Of a stretch of DNA of 64,000 bases, positions 34,472 to 43,153 are shown in pieces. The notes under the pieces were generated by a model. That model had not been told where the DNA came from. It did no database searches and was given only the letters and a program-made list of their open reading frames with translations. Source of the stretch: Paludibacteraceae bacterium (GTDB taxonomy: Bacteria > Bacteroidota > Bacteroidia > Bacteroidales > Paludibacteraceae). Made by a program: the position numbers and the translations under genes. Location: assembly GCA_017559385.1 (NCBI GenBank), contig JAFYSK010000050.1, forward strand, positions 1 through 64,000. Reading direction: 5' to 3'. How positions within the stretch are numbered: the first letter of the stretch is position 1; every line of letters starts with the position of its first letter.

Positions 34472-36268
34472 ATGAATATTAAAATTGTATCAAAGACTTT
34501 GGTTTTTGCTGCGGTACTCACTCTGAGTGCATGTAGCACACATGATTTGAACACAAAGACATCTTTCTGGACTGGTTGGAAAAACTTCGACCCAACCACT
34601 ACTCATTTTGAGGCATATGAAGGAAACCTAGCTGATGCTCCAGCTGGTATGCTTCCTATTTTGGGTGGTACATTCACTATTGGCCAGATGGATGAATTTA
34701 TAACAGCTCCTCGTAATAGTGAGCGTCGTACTATTACTGTAAGTTCTTTCTTCATGGATAAATATGAAGTTACTAATGTTGCATGGCGTGAATATTTGCA
34801 ATGGAACCAATATGTGTTTGGCGGTACTAGACCTGATTTGGTGAGCGCTTTGCTTCCTGATACAACAGTATGGCGTGATCCTATGGCTTACAATGAACCA
34901 TATGAGGAGTATTATTTCCGTCACCCAGCTTATAGTTTTTATCCTGTAGTTGGTGTGTCTTGGGAGCAAGCTATGGCATATTGCCAATGGCGTACCGACC
35001 GTGTCAATGAGAACTTTTTGGTAGCTAACAAGTTTATTGAGTTGCCTCCATATAACATGTTGCGTCCGATGACACGCCAGGAGATAGAAACACTCTTGAC
35101 TAATGCTGGTTTTACAAATATTGATGCTTATATATCTGTTGTAAAACTCCCTTATGCTACAGCATTAGGATATGGATATGATGGCGCTGAGGAGCCTGAA
35201 GTTGAAATGTATCTTTTGTCATACGAGTGGATCAGAGATCATTTTGTATTCAATACCGATAAGTATCTAAAGAGCAAAAACTACAATCCATTGCAAGGAA
35301 CAGCTGCACGTACAAATGCTCACGATATTAATCGTAAGTTGAATAGTGCTGATGGTTTGCTTTTGGTAGGTTACCGTTTGCCTACAGAAGCAGAGTGGGA
35401 GTATGCTGCTTTCTCTCCAGTAGCAGATGCGGATGGAATTCCTGTTGAAGGTAAGGTATATCCATGGTCTGGTTATTATCCACGCGACTTATCCCCAAAA
35501 ACAAAAGGCAAATTGATGGCCAACTTTGTTCGTGGTAAAGGTGATATGATGGGTGTTGCAGGTGATCATAATGATGGGTATGTATTGACTGCTCCTGTAG
35601 ATGCTTATGAGCCAAACGATTTTGGTTTGTACAATATGGCTGGCAATGTAAACGAGTGGGTATTAGATGTTTATCGTGAGACATCTTTTGAAGAGATGGC
35701 AGAGTATAACTCATTCCGCGGTAATATTTACAAACACTTGAAGAAAGACGATAAAGGTAACTTAGTTTTGACCGATTATGGTACATTGGCTGTAGAGTTT
35801 GCACCTGCTGATGACAAGCGTAATTACCGTGATGGAGATGATGCCTCTATGTTTGAGACAGACTATCCATTGAATGCCTTGGCTTTGCTAGAAAAGAAAA
35901 AAGCAGAGCAACCTGCGACAGAGACAGAGGAACAAGCTACTGAACAACCTACTGAACAACCTGCAGAACAACAGGAACCTACTTATGAAGATGAATCATA
36001 TGAAAGCGATTCTGATGAATATGAAGAAGAAACTTCAGAGGAGACATCAGATGTGTCTTATGCTGCTAATGATGAGCCTTCCATCAAAGTAGACCCATCT
36101 GATATTCTTATTCCTCGTATCAATGATGAAACACGCGTGTATAAAGGTGGAGCTTGGAACGATCGTATTTATTGGTTGAATCCTACAACTCGTCGTTTCA
36201 AACAACAAAATGAATCTTCTGCTACTATCGGTTTCCGTTGTGCGATGAGTGTTTTAGGTAAAGAATAA
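34472..36268 (+). CDS. SUMF1-domain lipoprotein related to GldK/GldJ
   Basis: 598 residues from the ATG at 34472; an ATG seven codons earlier is possible. Lipobox LSAC (Cys at residue 21). The body is a formylglycine-generating-enzyme (SUMF1) fold as in GldK and GldJ of the gliding/type IX secretion machinery: GGTFTIGQMDEF near 65, RTITVSSFFMDKYEVTNVAW near 85, YRLPTEAEWEYA near 300, NMAGNVNEWVLDVY near 390, and KGGAWNDR and IGFRC at the end. A Glu/Thr/Gln/Asp-rich insertion of about 65 residues lies near 474-540. porL, porM and porN are not adjacent; gcvH follows after 21 bp. Confidence 0.82.
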   Translation: MNIKIVSKTLVFAAVLTLSACSTHDLNTKTSFWTGWKNFDPTTTHFEAYEGNLADAPAGMLPILGGTFTIGQMDEFITAPRNSERRTITVSSFFMDKYEVTNVAWREYLQWNQYVFGGTRPDLVSALLPDTTVWRDPMAYNEPYEEYYFRHPAYSFYPVVGVSWEQAMAYCQWRTDRVNENFLVANKFIELPPYNMLRPMTRQEIETLLTNAGFTNIDAYISVVKLPYATALGYGYDGAEEPEVEMYLLSYEWIRDHFVFNTDKYLKSKNYNPLQGTAARTNAHDINRKLNSADGLLLVGYRLPTEAEWEYAAFSPVADADGIPVEGKVYPWSGYYPRDLSPKTKGKLMANFVRGKGDMMGVAGDHNDGYVLTAPVDAYEPNDFGLYNMAGNVNEWVLDVYRETSFEEMAEYNSFRGNIYKHLKKDDKGNLVLTDYGTLAVEFAPADDKRNYRDGDDASMFETDYPLNALALLEKKKAEQPATETEEQATEQPTEQPAEQQEPTYEDESYESDSDEYEEETSEETSDVSYAANDEPSIKVDPSDILIPRINDETRVYKGGAWNDRIYWLNPTTRRFKQQNESSATIGFRCAMSVLGKE

Positions 36269-36289
36269 TTAATCTATAAATTTAATATT

Positions 36290-36667
36290 ATGAATATTCC
36301 ATCAAATTTGCGTTATACGCAAGAGCACGAATGGATTCGTGTAGAAGGTGATGTAGCATATGTTGGTATAACCGATTATGCACAATCTGAGTTAGGTGAG
36401 ATCGTTTTTGTTGATATCAATACAGAGGGTGAGACCGTTGCTCAAGGCGATGTTTTCGGATCTGTTGAGGCTGTGAAAACAGTTAGTGATTTGAATATGC
36501 CTGTTGAGGGTGAAGTATTGGAAGTAAATGATACTATCAATGATCAACCAGAGTTGGTAAACAATGATCCATATGGTGAGGGTTGGATGATCAAGATTAG
36601 CATTGCTGACCCATCACAACTAGAGACCTTGTTGGATGCTGAGGCATATCAAGCATTGATAGGATAA
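36290..36667 (+). CDS. gcvH: Glycine cleavage system H protein
   Basis: Lipoyl carrier that shuttles the aminomethyl group between the P, T and L proteins. 125 residues, normal length. The lipoylated Lys is in GSVEAVKTVSDLNMP (about Lys63), between the two hammerhead halves of the barrel; the C-terminus is rich in Asp/Glu. gcvP and gcvT are not in the window. Ended by a good terminator. Confidence 0.96.
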   Translation: MNIPSNLRYTQEHEWIRVEGDVAYVGITDYAQSELGEIVFVDINTEGETVAQGDVFGSVEAVKTVSDLNMPVEGEVLEVNDTINDQPELVNNDPYGEGWMIKISIADPSQLETLLDAEAYQALIG

Positions 36668-36685
36668 TCAATGGTATACTATACA

Positions 36686-36717
36686 AAAAACGGCTACTCA
36701 ATTGAGTGGCCGTTTTT
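36686..36717. terminator. Bidirectional terminator gcvH/DUF4270
   Basis: AAAAACGGC and GCCGTTTTT arms, with an inner ACTCAATTGAGT palindrome. Confidence 0.85.
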
Positions 36718-36770
36718 AGTATGTATTCATATTCTGCTAACTATATATAGATATCTTCAGTTAAAGGCGT

Positions 36771-38210
36771 TTATTGTCCTTGTCGAGTTTTGCTAAAACC
36801 TGCATATACCATTTCAATATCCATAGGAGTTTCTTGATTATTAGCTGAGCGGATTAGAGTAGCTGATATCGTTTGTAATGGCTTAACAGATTGAATAGAA
36901 CCCGTACTAGTGTTGCTAGTTACAGCCACAGGAACCAGTACAAAGTTGAGATATTCCGTTTGTACCTTATTGCGTATTTGGCGAGTTAATAATTTGGATA
37001 AATCGTATGTGTATTTATAGTTTATATTACCCAATGTATCTGAAGTTGCTGTGAGAGCAGCAATGATTGCTACAGAATCTGATGGCATTTCGTTTTTGCT
37101 AAAGAATGTATTGATTTCTTCTTTTTGAATTAACATCATGTGTGATGCTGGCGTATCCCAACGATCTCGTGGTCTTCCTGTTGCGGAATCAGAATACAAT
37201 ACATCAATATTTAAATCAGCTTTATTTACATATACTCGGTATTCAGATGTGTCACCTATCTGCTGGTTAATTCTCTCGTAGATAGAATCTATTCTAACCG
37301 AAAGTTCTGTATAAATATTGGCTGGTGATACGATATAGTTAGTGTCGCTAACTTGCGAATAGTGAGTTAGTATGGATTGTCTATTAGGGTAAGAGTATCT
37401 GTTTACTTGGCGCACCTCCTCATTCGCATAGAATGCTCGTGTATCGTTGATGATTGTGTCATTCATTCCTGGTCTTTGCATGGTAAAATGATAGAACACT
37501 GTCATCGTTATGTCTGTCACGTAAAGAACATTGCTGCCACCAAAATCCGTACATATATATAGTCCCTTGAAGAGTTCGTTAAAAGCTTTTTGAGAATCAA
37601 ATTCTTTAATCTTGAAGAAGCGTTTAGCAAACTCATCGGATAGTTTAATGCGAATTGTAGGAACATATGATTCGCTTTTTGATGAATAGGATGAATCTAC
37701 TGGCGTAGCTGGGATTATAATATTGGATTGGTCAGAAATGTATGTAGACGGAGCAAGGCTACAATAATCTGCTAGTTGAATATTGCTTTGATACAATAGA
37801 TTGTCTTTCAGTGTATTTTCATCCATTTCATACACAGCAATACCTAATGGACTTTTTCCATCACCGTACCAGTTGTTGTAATATAGGTATAAGCATACCG
37901 AGTCCACTTCAGCTGTTTCATTAGGATATTTAAATCCTTCTGGACAGGCTAATTGCGTAAGAATATCAGCTTGTAGGGTTCCAAAATGTGTAACACATTC
38001 ACCTAATAGGAATGAGTCTGGTGTTAAACTGATAGCAATACATGAATCTAATTGCGATGTCACACCAAAAGTATCCGACATCACGCGAATATCATTTTCT
38101 GGCAAGGTCGATGCACCTGCACTGATGGAATTATTTTCATTACAACCTACTAGTGCTATGAGAATTAGCAATAATAGATATATCATTGATTTATTCTTCG
38201 TCTTCTTCAT
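36771..38210 (-). CDS. DUF4270-type lipoprotein
   Basis: 479 residues. Lipobox ALVGC with Cys at residue 23; the mature protein is beta-rich with many Asp-Ser-Tyr segments, and the pattern (DTF near 45, LLGECVTHFGTLQADI near 70, ending with MDIEMVYAGFSKTRQGQ) fits DUF4270 proteins of Bacteroidota. They are outer-membrane lipoproteins of unknown role. The gene overlaps the end of the GT5 gene by 20 bp, a coupling that I recall as frequent in the phylum together with divergent panC. Confidence 0.82.
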   Translation of the reverse strand: MKKTKNKSMIYLLLLILIALVGCNENNSISAGASTLPENDIRVMSDTFGVTSQLDSCIAISLTPDSFLLGECVTHFGTLQADILTQLACPEGFKYPNETAEVDSVCLYLYYNNWYGDGKSPLGIAVYEMDENTLKDNLLYQSNIQLADYCSLAPSTYISDQSNIIIPATPVDSSYSSKSESYVPTIRIKLSDEFAKRFFKIKEFDSQKAFNELFKGLYICTDFGGSNVLYVTDITMTVFYHFTMQRPGMNDTIINDTRAFYANEEVRQVNRYSYPNRQSILTHYSQVSDTNYIVSPANIYTELSVRIDSIYERINQQIGDTSEYRVYVNKADLNIDVLYSDSATGRPRDRWDTPASHMMLIQKEEINTFFSKNEMPSDSVAIIAALTATSDTLGNINYKYTYDLSKLLTRQIRNKVQTEYLNFVLVPVAVTSNTSTGSIQSVKPLQTISATLIRSANNQETPMDIEMVYAGFSKTRQGQ

Positions 38211-39024
38211 TCTTACCTAGTAACTCATTATAGAATTTTAGGTGTGCCTCTTTGTCTTCACCAACATATGGCATAATTGGTTTACCGCTATTTTGTGCGT
38301 AGTTGAGTAGGCGTTGATTAACATTCTCTGATGATAGTACAATAGCATCACAATAATCTATTGCTAATCGCATCAAATCTTCATATGCGACTGGCAAACC
38401 TGCTATGCCGCGAACATGACTTTGAAGAATGCTACCACCAATGATTTTCTCCGCAAATTTGCTGTTAAATGGAGTATCAAATTCTTCGTTGTCAAGAGAA
38501 AGCACTACTTTGCTGTTCTCAAAGAATGGGGTGTCGCTGTATAACTTTTTGATAAACAATGGAGTTAATGCTGACATCCATCCTGAACAGTGGACTATAT
38601 TAGGTGTCCAGCGTAGTTTTTTTACTGTTTCAAGTACGCCTCTTGCAAAGAATATACATCTTTCGTCGTTATCCTTATATTCGACTCCATTTGTATCCTT
38701 AAGTCCTTTACGGCGATTGAAATAGTCATCGTTGTCAATGAAGTATATCTGTATACGAGCCGATTGTATACTAGCCACCTTAATTAGAAGTGGATGATCT
38801 GTCTCGGCTATAATAATATTGATACCTGACAAACGAATAACTTCATGCAACTGATTGCGTCGTTCATTGATGTCTCCAAACTTTGGCATAAATGTGCGTG
38901 TTTCAAATCGGGCGGATTGAAACCACTCTGGTAACTTCCTATTTAAGGTACGAATAGGAGTCTCCTCATCTAAATAAGGAAAGATTTGTTGTGAGACAAA
39001 CAATATACGATTAGGCTCTTTCAT
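38191..39024 (-). CDS. Glycogen/starch synthase N-terminal (GT5) half-protein
   Basis: 277 residues. Matches only the N-terminal Rossmann domain of glycogen synthases: FVSQQIFPYLDEE where full enzymes have a similar opening motif, then the IVHCSGWMSALTPLFIK segment near residue 142-158, where GT5 enzymes have a conserved H-x-W. The C-terminal nucleotide-sugar domain is absent, so full transferase activity is unlikely without a partner. Short forms like this are common in Bacteroidota next to panC. Its role may be regulatory or altered. Confidence 0.8.
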   Translation of the reverse strand: MKEPNRILFVSQQIFPYLDEETPIRTLNRKLPEWFQSARFETRTFMPKFGDINERRNQLHEVIRLSGINIIIAETDHPLLIKVASIQSARIQIYFIDNDDYFNRRKGLKDTNGVEYKDNDERCIFFARGVLETVKKLRWTPNIVHCSGWMSALTPLFIKKLYSDTPFFENSKVVLSLDNEEFDTPFNSKFAEKIIGGSILQSHVRGIAGLPVAYEDLMRLAIDYCDAIVLSSENVNQRLLNYAQNSGKPIMPYVGEDKEAHLKFYNELLGKNEEDEE

Positions 39025-39057
39025 GTTGTGTATTTTTAAAAAGGTATTATTTCCCGC

Positions 39058-39067
39058 TACAAAGGTA
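39058..39067 (-). promoter_or_regulatory. GT5-DUF4270 promoter
   Basis: TACCTTTGTA on the minus strand, 34 bp before the start codon, divergent from the panC promoter 64 bp away. Confidence 0.75.
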
Positions 39068-39130
39068 CTAAAAAAATCTGATATTACATAATTTTTAGGA
39101 AAAAAACTTTCATTTTTCCTATATTTGTTG

Positions 39131-39138
39131 TACCTTTG
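39131..39138 (+). promoter_or_regulatory. panC promoter
   Basis: TACCTTTG on the plus strand, about 40 bp before the panC ATG. Confidence 0.75.
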
Positions 39139-39177
39139 TGGACTTTTTGGTGGTAAACATTAATAAAATCTTGATAT

Positions 39178-40032
39178 ATGCAGATAATCAGTACAAAACA
39201 AGAATTGACTAATCAGTTAGCTGTTTGTGTTCGTCAAAATAAGACAATTGGCTTTGTTCCAACGATGGGCGCATTGCACCAAGGTCATGCCTCATTAGTT
39301 AGGCGTGCATGCGAGGATAATGATGTTTGTGTGGTAAGTGTATTTGTAAATCCAACACAATTTAATAATAAGGAAGATCTTTTAAAGTATCCTCGCAACA
39401 TACAGAAAGATGCTGAATTATTGGCCGATTTAGGCGTACATTTTGTCTTTGCACCTACACCAGAGGAGATGTATAGCCAGGAGGAAATGGAGCAAGAATT
39501 TGCTTTTGATTTTGCTGGCTTGGATCAGGTGATGGAGGGAAAAATGAGACCTGGTCATTTCAATGGTGTTGTTCAAGTAGTCAGTCGCCTTTTTGACCTA
39601 GTACAACCTACTCGTGCCTATTTTGGAGAAAAGGATTTTCAGCAGTTAGCTATCATTCATCACATGGTGGAGCGTTCTTCCATGGCTGGGCGTTTTGGCG
39701 ACTTGAAGATAATAGATTGTCCTATAGTTCGCGAGAAAAATGGTTTAGCCATGAGTAGTCGCAACGAGCGTTTGTCTGAAGATGAAAGAGAAACGGCAGT
39801 GGCTATATCCCGAACTCTATTTGCTTCTTTGGAGTGGGCAAAAATGGCTACTGTTAAAGAAGTTCAACAACGAGTAATAGACACCATCAATGCAGTAGAT
39901 GGACTAGAGGTGGAGTACTATGATATCGTAGATAAAAACACTTTGCAACCTACCGACAAGTGGGAAAATGCAGTAGGTTGTATTACTGTATATTGTGGTC
40001 CTGTACGTTTGATTGATAATATACGATATTGA
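39178..40032 (+). CDS. panC: Pantothenate synthetase
   Basis: Joins pantoate and beta-alanine with ATP to form pantothenate, precursor of coenzyme A and of the ACP prosthetic group. 284 residues. PTMGALHQGHASL (about 28-40) contains the HIGH-like HQGH; FVNPTQF near 58, YFGEKDFQQL near 150 and MSSRNERL near 190. panD, often adjacent in this phylum, is not here. Confidence 0.97.
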   Translation: MQIISTKQELTNQLAVCVRQNKTIGFVPTMGALHQGHASLVRRACEDNDVCVVSVFVNPTQFNNKEDLLKYPRNIQKDAELLADLGVHFVFAPTPEEMYSQEEMEQEFAFDFAGLDQVMEGKMRPGHFNGVVQVVSRLFDLVQPTRAYFGEKDFQQLAIIHHMVERSSMAGRFGDLKIIDCPIVREKNGLAMSSRNERLSEDERETAVAISRTLFASLEWAKMATVKEVQQRVIDTINAVDGLEVEYYDIVDKNTLQPTDKWENAVGCITVYCGPVRLIDNIRY

Positions 40033-40064
40033 TTACTAGCATTACCCTTTATTTCCTCTAAAAA

Positions 40065-40119
40065 TCTTTAGTTATTCTTTAGTGATTCTTTAGTGATTCG
40101 TTAGTTATTCTTTAGTGAT
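40065..40119. repeat. 11-bp tandem array D (5 units) upstream of pdxB
   Basis: TCTTTAGTTAT, TCTTTAGTGAT twice, TCGTTAGTTAT and TCTTTAGTGAT, ending 6 bp before the pdxB ATG. TCTTTAGTGAT is the reverse complement of the second unit type of array A. Confidence 0.95.
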
Positions 40120-40125
40120 TTAGCA

Positions 40126-41121
40126 ATGATAAAGCAGGTAGTAATAGATAGAGGAATACCTTTTCTAGATGGTGTTTTCCCCCCTGAGATAGATGTTCGT
40201 TTTCTTTCTCCTGAGGAAATTACTCCCCAAGCAGTTCGCTGTGCGGATGCGTTGTTTGTGCGCACGCGCACCAATATCAACAAGGAACTTCTATCAGGTA
40301 GCAATGTCCGCTTTGTCGCTACTGCCACCATTGGCTTTGACCACATCGACCAAGACTATTGCCGCGAAGCGGGCATACATTGGGTTTCTTGCCCAGGTTG
40401 CAATGCTCAAGCGGTTTGCGACTATGTAGAAGAAGCAATCACCTCGATCAAATCTGATAAGAGTGAACTAACTGTGGGAGTTATAGGTTATGGTCATGTA
40501 GGTAAACTTGTAGCTCGAATGGCAGAAAAAAGAGGATACACAGTTCTTCTGTCCGATCCTCCATTAGGAATCGGATTGTCGCTCGAACAACTTGCCCCTC
40601 AGTGCGATGTACTCACATTTCACACTCCTTTAACTCGTGAGGGCGAATATCCTACTTACCACCTTTGTGATGCGAATATTCTTCGCCGCTGCAAACCGGG
40701 TACCCTTATTATCAACGCTGCTCGTGGTGGTGTCATAGACGAACAAGCACTCCTATCTCAACTCTCAACTCTCGTACAGCGAAGCAGATCGTTCGAGCGA
40801 ATGCGAGATAAGAACTCTCAACTCTCAACCGCCATCGACTGTTGGGAAGGAGAACCTAAGCTAAATCAAGAGCTGCTCAAAAAAGTCAATTTAGCATCAT
40901 TTCATATTGCAGGGTACTCTATTCAGGGCAAAATGAATGCTAGTGAGATGTGTTTGCGCGCTTTTTGTGAATTTTTCTCGCTTCCAATTTTGTCAATCAA
41001 TAAAAAAGCAGTACCTTTGCAGGGTGATTCGGAAAAAGGATGGTTATTGCGCATAACTGAGCAACTCAAAGCCGATCCCGAGCAATTTGAACAATTTCGT
41101 AAACAATATAAATTAAGATAA
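40126..41121 (+). CDS. pdxB: Erythronate-4-phosphate dehydrogenase
   Basis: Oxidises 4-phosphoerythronate in the DXP-dependent pyridoxal phosphate pathway. 331 residues. NAD-binding [13 protein letters not shown] (about 113-125), the 2-hydroxyacid dehydrogenase Arg in [14 protein letters not shown] (about 198-211), and a C-terminal ACT-like dimer region. About 20 extra residues (about 213-234) lie between the ALLSQL helix and AIDCWEGEP. At DNA level this insert is bounded by two copies of a CTCTCAACTCTC repeat (40756-40773 and 40813-40829). The reading frame is intact. The stop overlaps the proS ATG (TAATG). Confidence 0.93.
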   Translation: MIKQVVIDRGIPFLDGVFPPEIDVRFLSPEEITPQAVRCADALFVRTRTNINKELLSGSNVRFVATATIGFDHIDQDYCREAGIHWVSCPGCNAQAVCDYVEEAITSIKSDKSELTVGVIGYGHVGKLVARMAEKRGYTVLLSDPPLGIGLSLEQLAPQCDVLTFHTPLTREGEYPTYHLCDANILRRCKPGTLIINAARGGVIDEQALLSQLSTLVQRSRSFERMRDKNSQLSTAIDCWEGEPKLNQELLKKVNLASFHIAGYSIQGKMNASEMCLRAFCEFFSLPILSINKKAVPLQGDSEKGWLLRITEQLKADPEQFEQFRKQYKLR

Positions 41122-42599
41122 TGGCAAGTTTTCAAAAACTAACACCTCGAGCAACTGATTATTCGAAGTGGTATAATGAACTAGTAGTAAAAGCCGATTT
41201 GGCAGAGCAATCTGCTGTACGTGGATGTATGGTGATTAAACCTTATGGCTACGCCATTTGGGAAACTATCCAAGCTGAATTGGACCGTCGTTTCAAGGAG
41301 AATGGCGTAAAGAACGCATATTTCCCGTTGTTGATTCCTAAGTCATTCCTCAGCCGCGAGGCAGAGCACGTAGAGGGTTTTGCTAAGGAGTGTGCTGTAG
41401 TTACCCACCACCGTTTGATGAACGATCCAGAGGGAAAGGGTGTGGTAGTAGATCCTAAGGCACGCCTTGAGGAGGAGCTTATCATCCGCCCTACTTCTGA
41501 GACCATTATCTGGTCCACTTATAAGAACTGGATCTCATCTTACCGCGACCTGCCTATCCTTTGCAACCAATGGTGCAACGTAATGCGTTGGGAGATGCGT
41601 ACTCGTCTTTTCTTGCGTACTGCTGAGTTCCTCTGGCAAGAGGGGCATACTGCTCACGCTACCGAGGAGGAGGCTGAGAACTACGCAGCTACTATGCTTG
41701 ATGTATATGCAGACTTCGCAGAGAAAGTGATGGCTATCCCTGTTGTGAAGGGTGTGAAGTCTCCTAACGAGCGTTTCGCAGGTGCACTCAACACCTATTC
41801 TATCGAGGCTATGATGCAAGATGGCAAGGCACTTCAAGCTGGTACTAGCCACTTCTTGGGACAAAACTTCGCTAAGTCATTTGATGTGACTTTCCTCAAT
41901 AAAGAGAACAAATTTGAGTATGTGTGGGCTACTTCTTGGGGTGTTTCTACTCGCCTTATGGGTGCGCTGATCATGACTCACTCGGATGACAACGGTCTTG
42001 TTCTCCCTCCTAATTTGGCTCCTACTCAAGTAGTAATCGTGCCTATCTTTAAGAAACAAGAGCAGTTGGATGAATTGATGGCTAAACTCAATCCATTGGC
42101 TGACGAGTTAAAGAAATTGGGTATCCGCGTACAAGTGGATGCAAGCGACAAGGCTACTCCTGGCTTCAAGTTTGCTGAGTATGAACTCAAGGGTGTACCT
42201 TTGCGCCTCGCCATGGGAGGACGTGACTTGGAGAATGGAACCGTAGAGTTGGCTCGTCGTGATACCTTGACCAAGGAGACTGTTGCGTTTGACGGCATCG
42301 TAGAGACAATACAAAACTTATTGAAGGAAATTCAAGATAATATCTACCAAAAGGCGCTTAACTTCCGTATTGAGAACACCCGCGAGGTGGATACTTGGGA
42401 GGATTTCAAAGAGGAGATCAAGAAACCTGGCTTCTTGCTTTGCCACTGGGATGGTACTCCAGAGACTGAGGAGAAGATTAAGGCTGAAACCAAAGCTACC
42501 ATCCGTTGTATTCCTCTGGAGGGCGACAAGACACCTGGTAAGTGTATCTATACAGGCAAACCAAGTGCACAACGCGTTATTTTCGCAATTGCCTACTAA
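41121..42599 (+). CDS. proS: Prolyl-tRNA synthetase (short, archaeal/eukaryotic type)
   Basis: Charges tRNA-Pro. 492 residues, no insertion editing domain. Class II motifs are visible: [14 protein letters not shown] near residue 34, RPTSETIIW near 120, [27 protein letters not shown] near 153 (motif 2) and [14 protein letters not shown] near 273 (motif 3), then an anticodon-binding domain and a C-terminal Cys/zinc-like tail ending in Tyr. It is translationally coupled to pdxB and followed, 225 bp downstream, by its own substrate gene tRNA-Pro(GGG). Confidence 0.97.
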   Translation: MASFQKLTPRATDYSKWYNELVVKADLAEQSAVRGCMVIKPYGYAIWETIQAELDRRFKENGVKNAYFPLLIPKSFLSREAEHVEGFAKECAVVTHHRLMNDPEGKGVVVDPKARLEEELIIRPTSETIIWSTYKNWISSYRDLPILCNQWCNVMRWEMRTRLFLRTAEFLWQEGHTAHATEEEAENYAATMLDVYADFAEKVMAIPVVKGVKSPNERFAGALNTYSIEAMMQDGKALQAGTSHFLGQNFAKSFDVTFLNKENKFEYVWATSWGVSTRLMGALIMTHSDDNGLVLPPNLAPTQVVIVPIFKKQEQLDELMAKLNPLADELKKLGIRVQVDASDKATPGFKFAEYELKGVPLRLAMGGRDLENGTVELARRDTLTKETVAFDGIVETIQNLLKEIQDNIYQKALNFRIENTREVDTWEDFKEEIKKPGFLLCHWDGTPETEEKIKAETKATIRCIPLEGDKTPGKCIYTGKPSAQRVIFAIAY

Positions 42600-42627
42600 A
42601 ATTAGAAAAAGCAATATCCATTATCAG

Positions 42628-42657
42628 AAAAATCGCACTCAATGTGCGATTTTTTTG
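42628..42657 (+). terminator. proS terminator
   Basis: AAAAATCGCAC and GTGCGATTTTT arms around TCAAT, followed by a T run. Confidence 0.85.
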
Positions 42658-42677
42658 TGTATATCAAAAAAAAGCAG

Positions 42678-42685
42678 TACCTTTG
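42678..42685 (+). promoter_or_regulatory. tRNA-Pro promoter
   Basis: TACCTTTG, giving a leader of about 135 nt before the tRNA. The leader contains a hairpin at 42733-42759 (GGACT/AGTCC and TAAC/GTTA flanking a GA/GA internal loop) and another at 42775-42808 (GCAAG/CTTGC around CTCGC/GCGAG). Confidence 0.7.
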
Positions 42686-42824
42686 TCGTCAGAATGAAGA
42701 AAGCTTGTAAAGCTTAGATTCATTATCAAAACTAACGAGGACTTCGTGAGTCCGAGTTAAGAGGAGGAATGGCGGCAAGCCAAACTCGCAGGGCGAGCTT
42801 CTTCTTGCAAGCCCATTACGACGA

Positions 42825-42898
42825 CGGGATGTGGCGCAGCCCGGTAGCGCAACGGTCTGGGGGACCGGAGGTCGCAAGTTCAAATCTTGTCATCCCGA
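42825..42898 (+). tRNA. tRNA-Pro (anticodon GGG)
   Basis: 74 nt. Acceptor stem CGGGATG/CATCCCG with discriminator A; D arm GCGC/GCGC; anticodon arm around CTGGGGG, giving anticodon GGG; T arm with GTTCAAATC. CCA is not encoded. Reads CCC and CCU codons. Confidence 0.95.
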
Positions 42899-42907
42899 CT
42901 AGCATCG

Positions 42908-42939
42908 AAGGAAATGGAAATGTTTTCATTTCCTTTTTA
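42908..42939 (+). terminator. tRNA-Pro terminator
   Basis: AAGGAAATG and CATTTCCTT arms followed by a T run, 10 bp after the tRNA. Confidence 0.8.
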
Positions 42940-43063
42940 TGCTCAGTAGTCTCGCCAAATTTATTTGAGTGAGATTAGTGAGCGTTAAAAAGATGGATAT
43001 TTCCATCTAATTTCCGAAGATGCTTGCAGTCAACCCTTCCGGCGTGCAAGATTTACGCAGAAC

Positions 43064-43079
43064 ATCTTGTCATCCCGAC
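43064..43079 (+). repeat. Copy of the tRNA-Pro 3' end
   Basis: ATCTTGTCATCCCGAC repeats 42884-42899 exactly, 180 bp downstream. It could be the remnant of a second tRNA-Pro or of an integration site. No intact tRNA folds around it. Confidence 0.8.
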
Positions 43080-43153
43080 AAATCAAGAGGTTTGTGGTAG
43101 AGAATGAGGGTGTAGTGATCGCCTTCATTCTTTTCTTAAAAGAAGTTAATAGT

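Noticed and set aside
42733..42759. Hammerhead ribozyme in the tRNA leader
   Set aside because: The GGACT/AGTCC stem resembles one arm, but the CUGANGA and GAAA core sequences are missing on both strands.
42769..42972. 67-codon frame with a good ribosome binding site (AGGAGG) before tRNA-Pro
   Set aside because: It runs straight through the tRNA gene and its terminator, so it cannot be a real gene.
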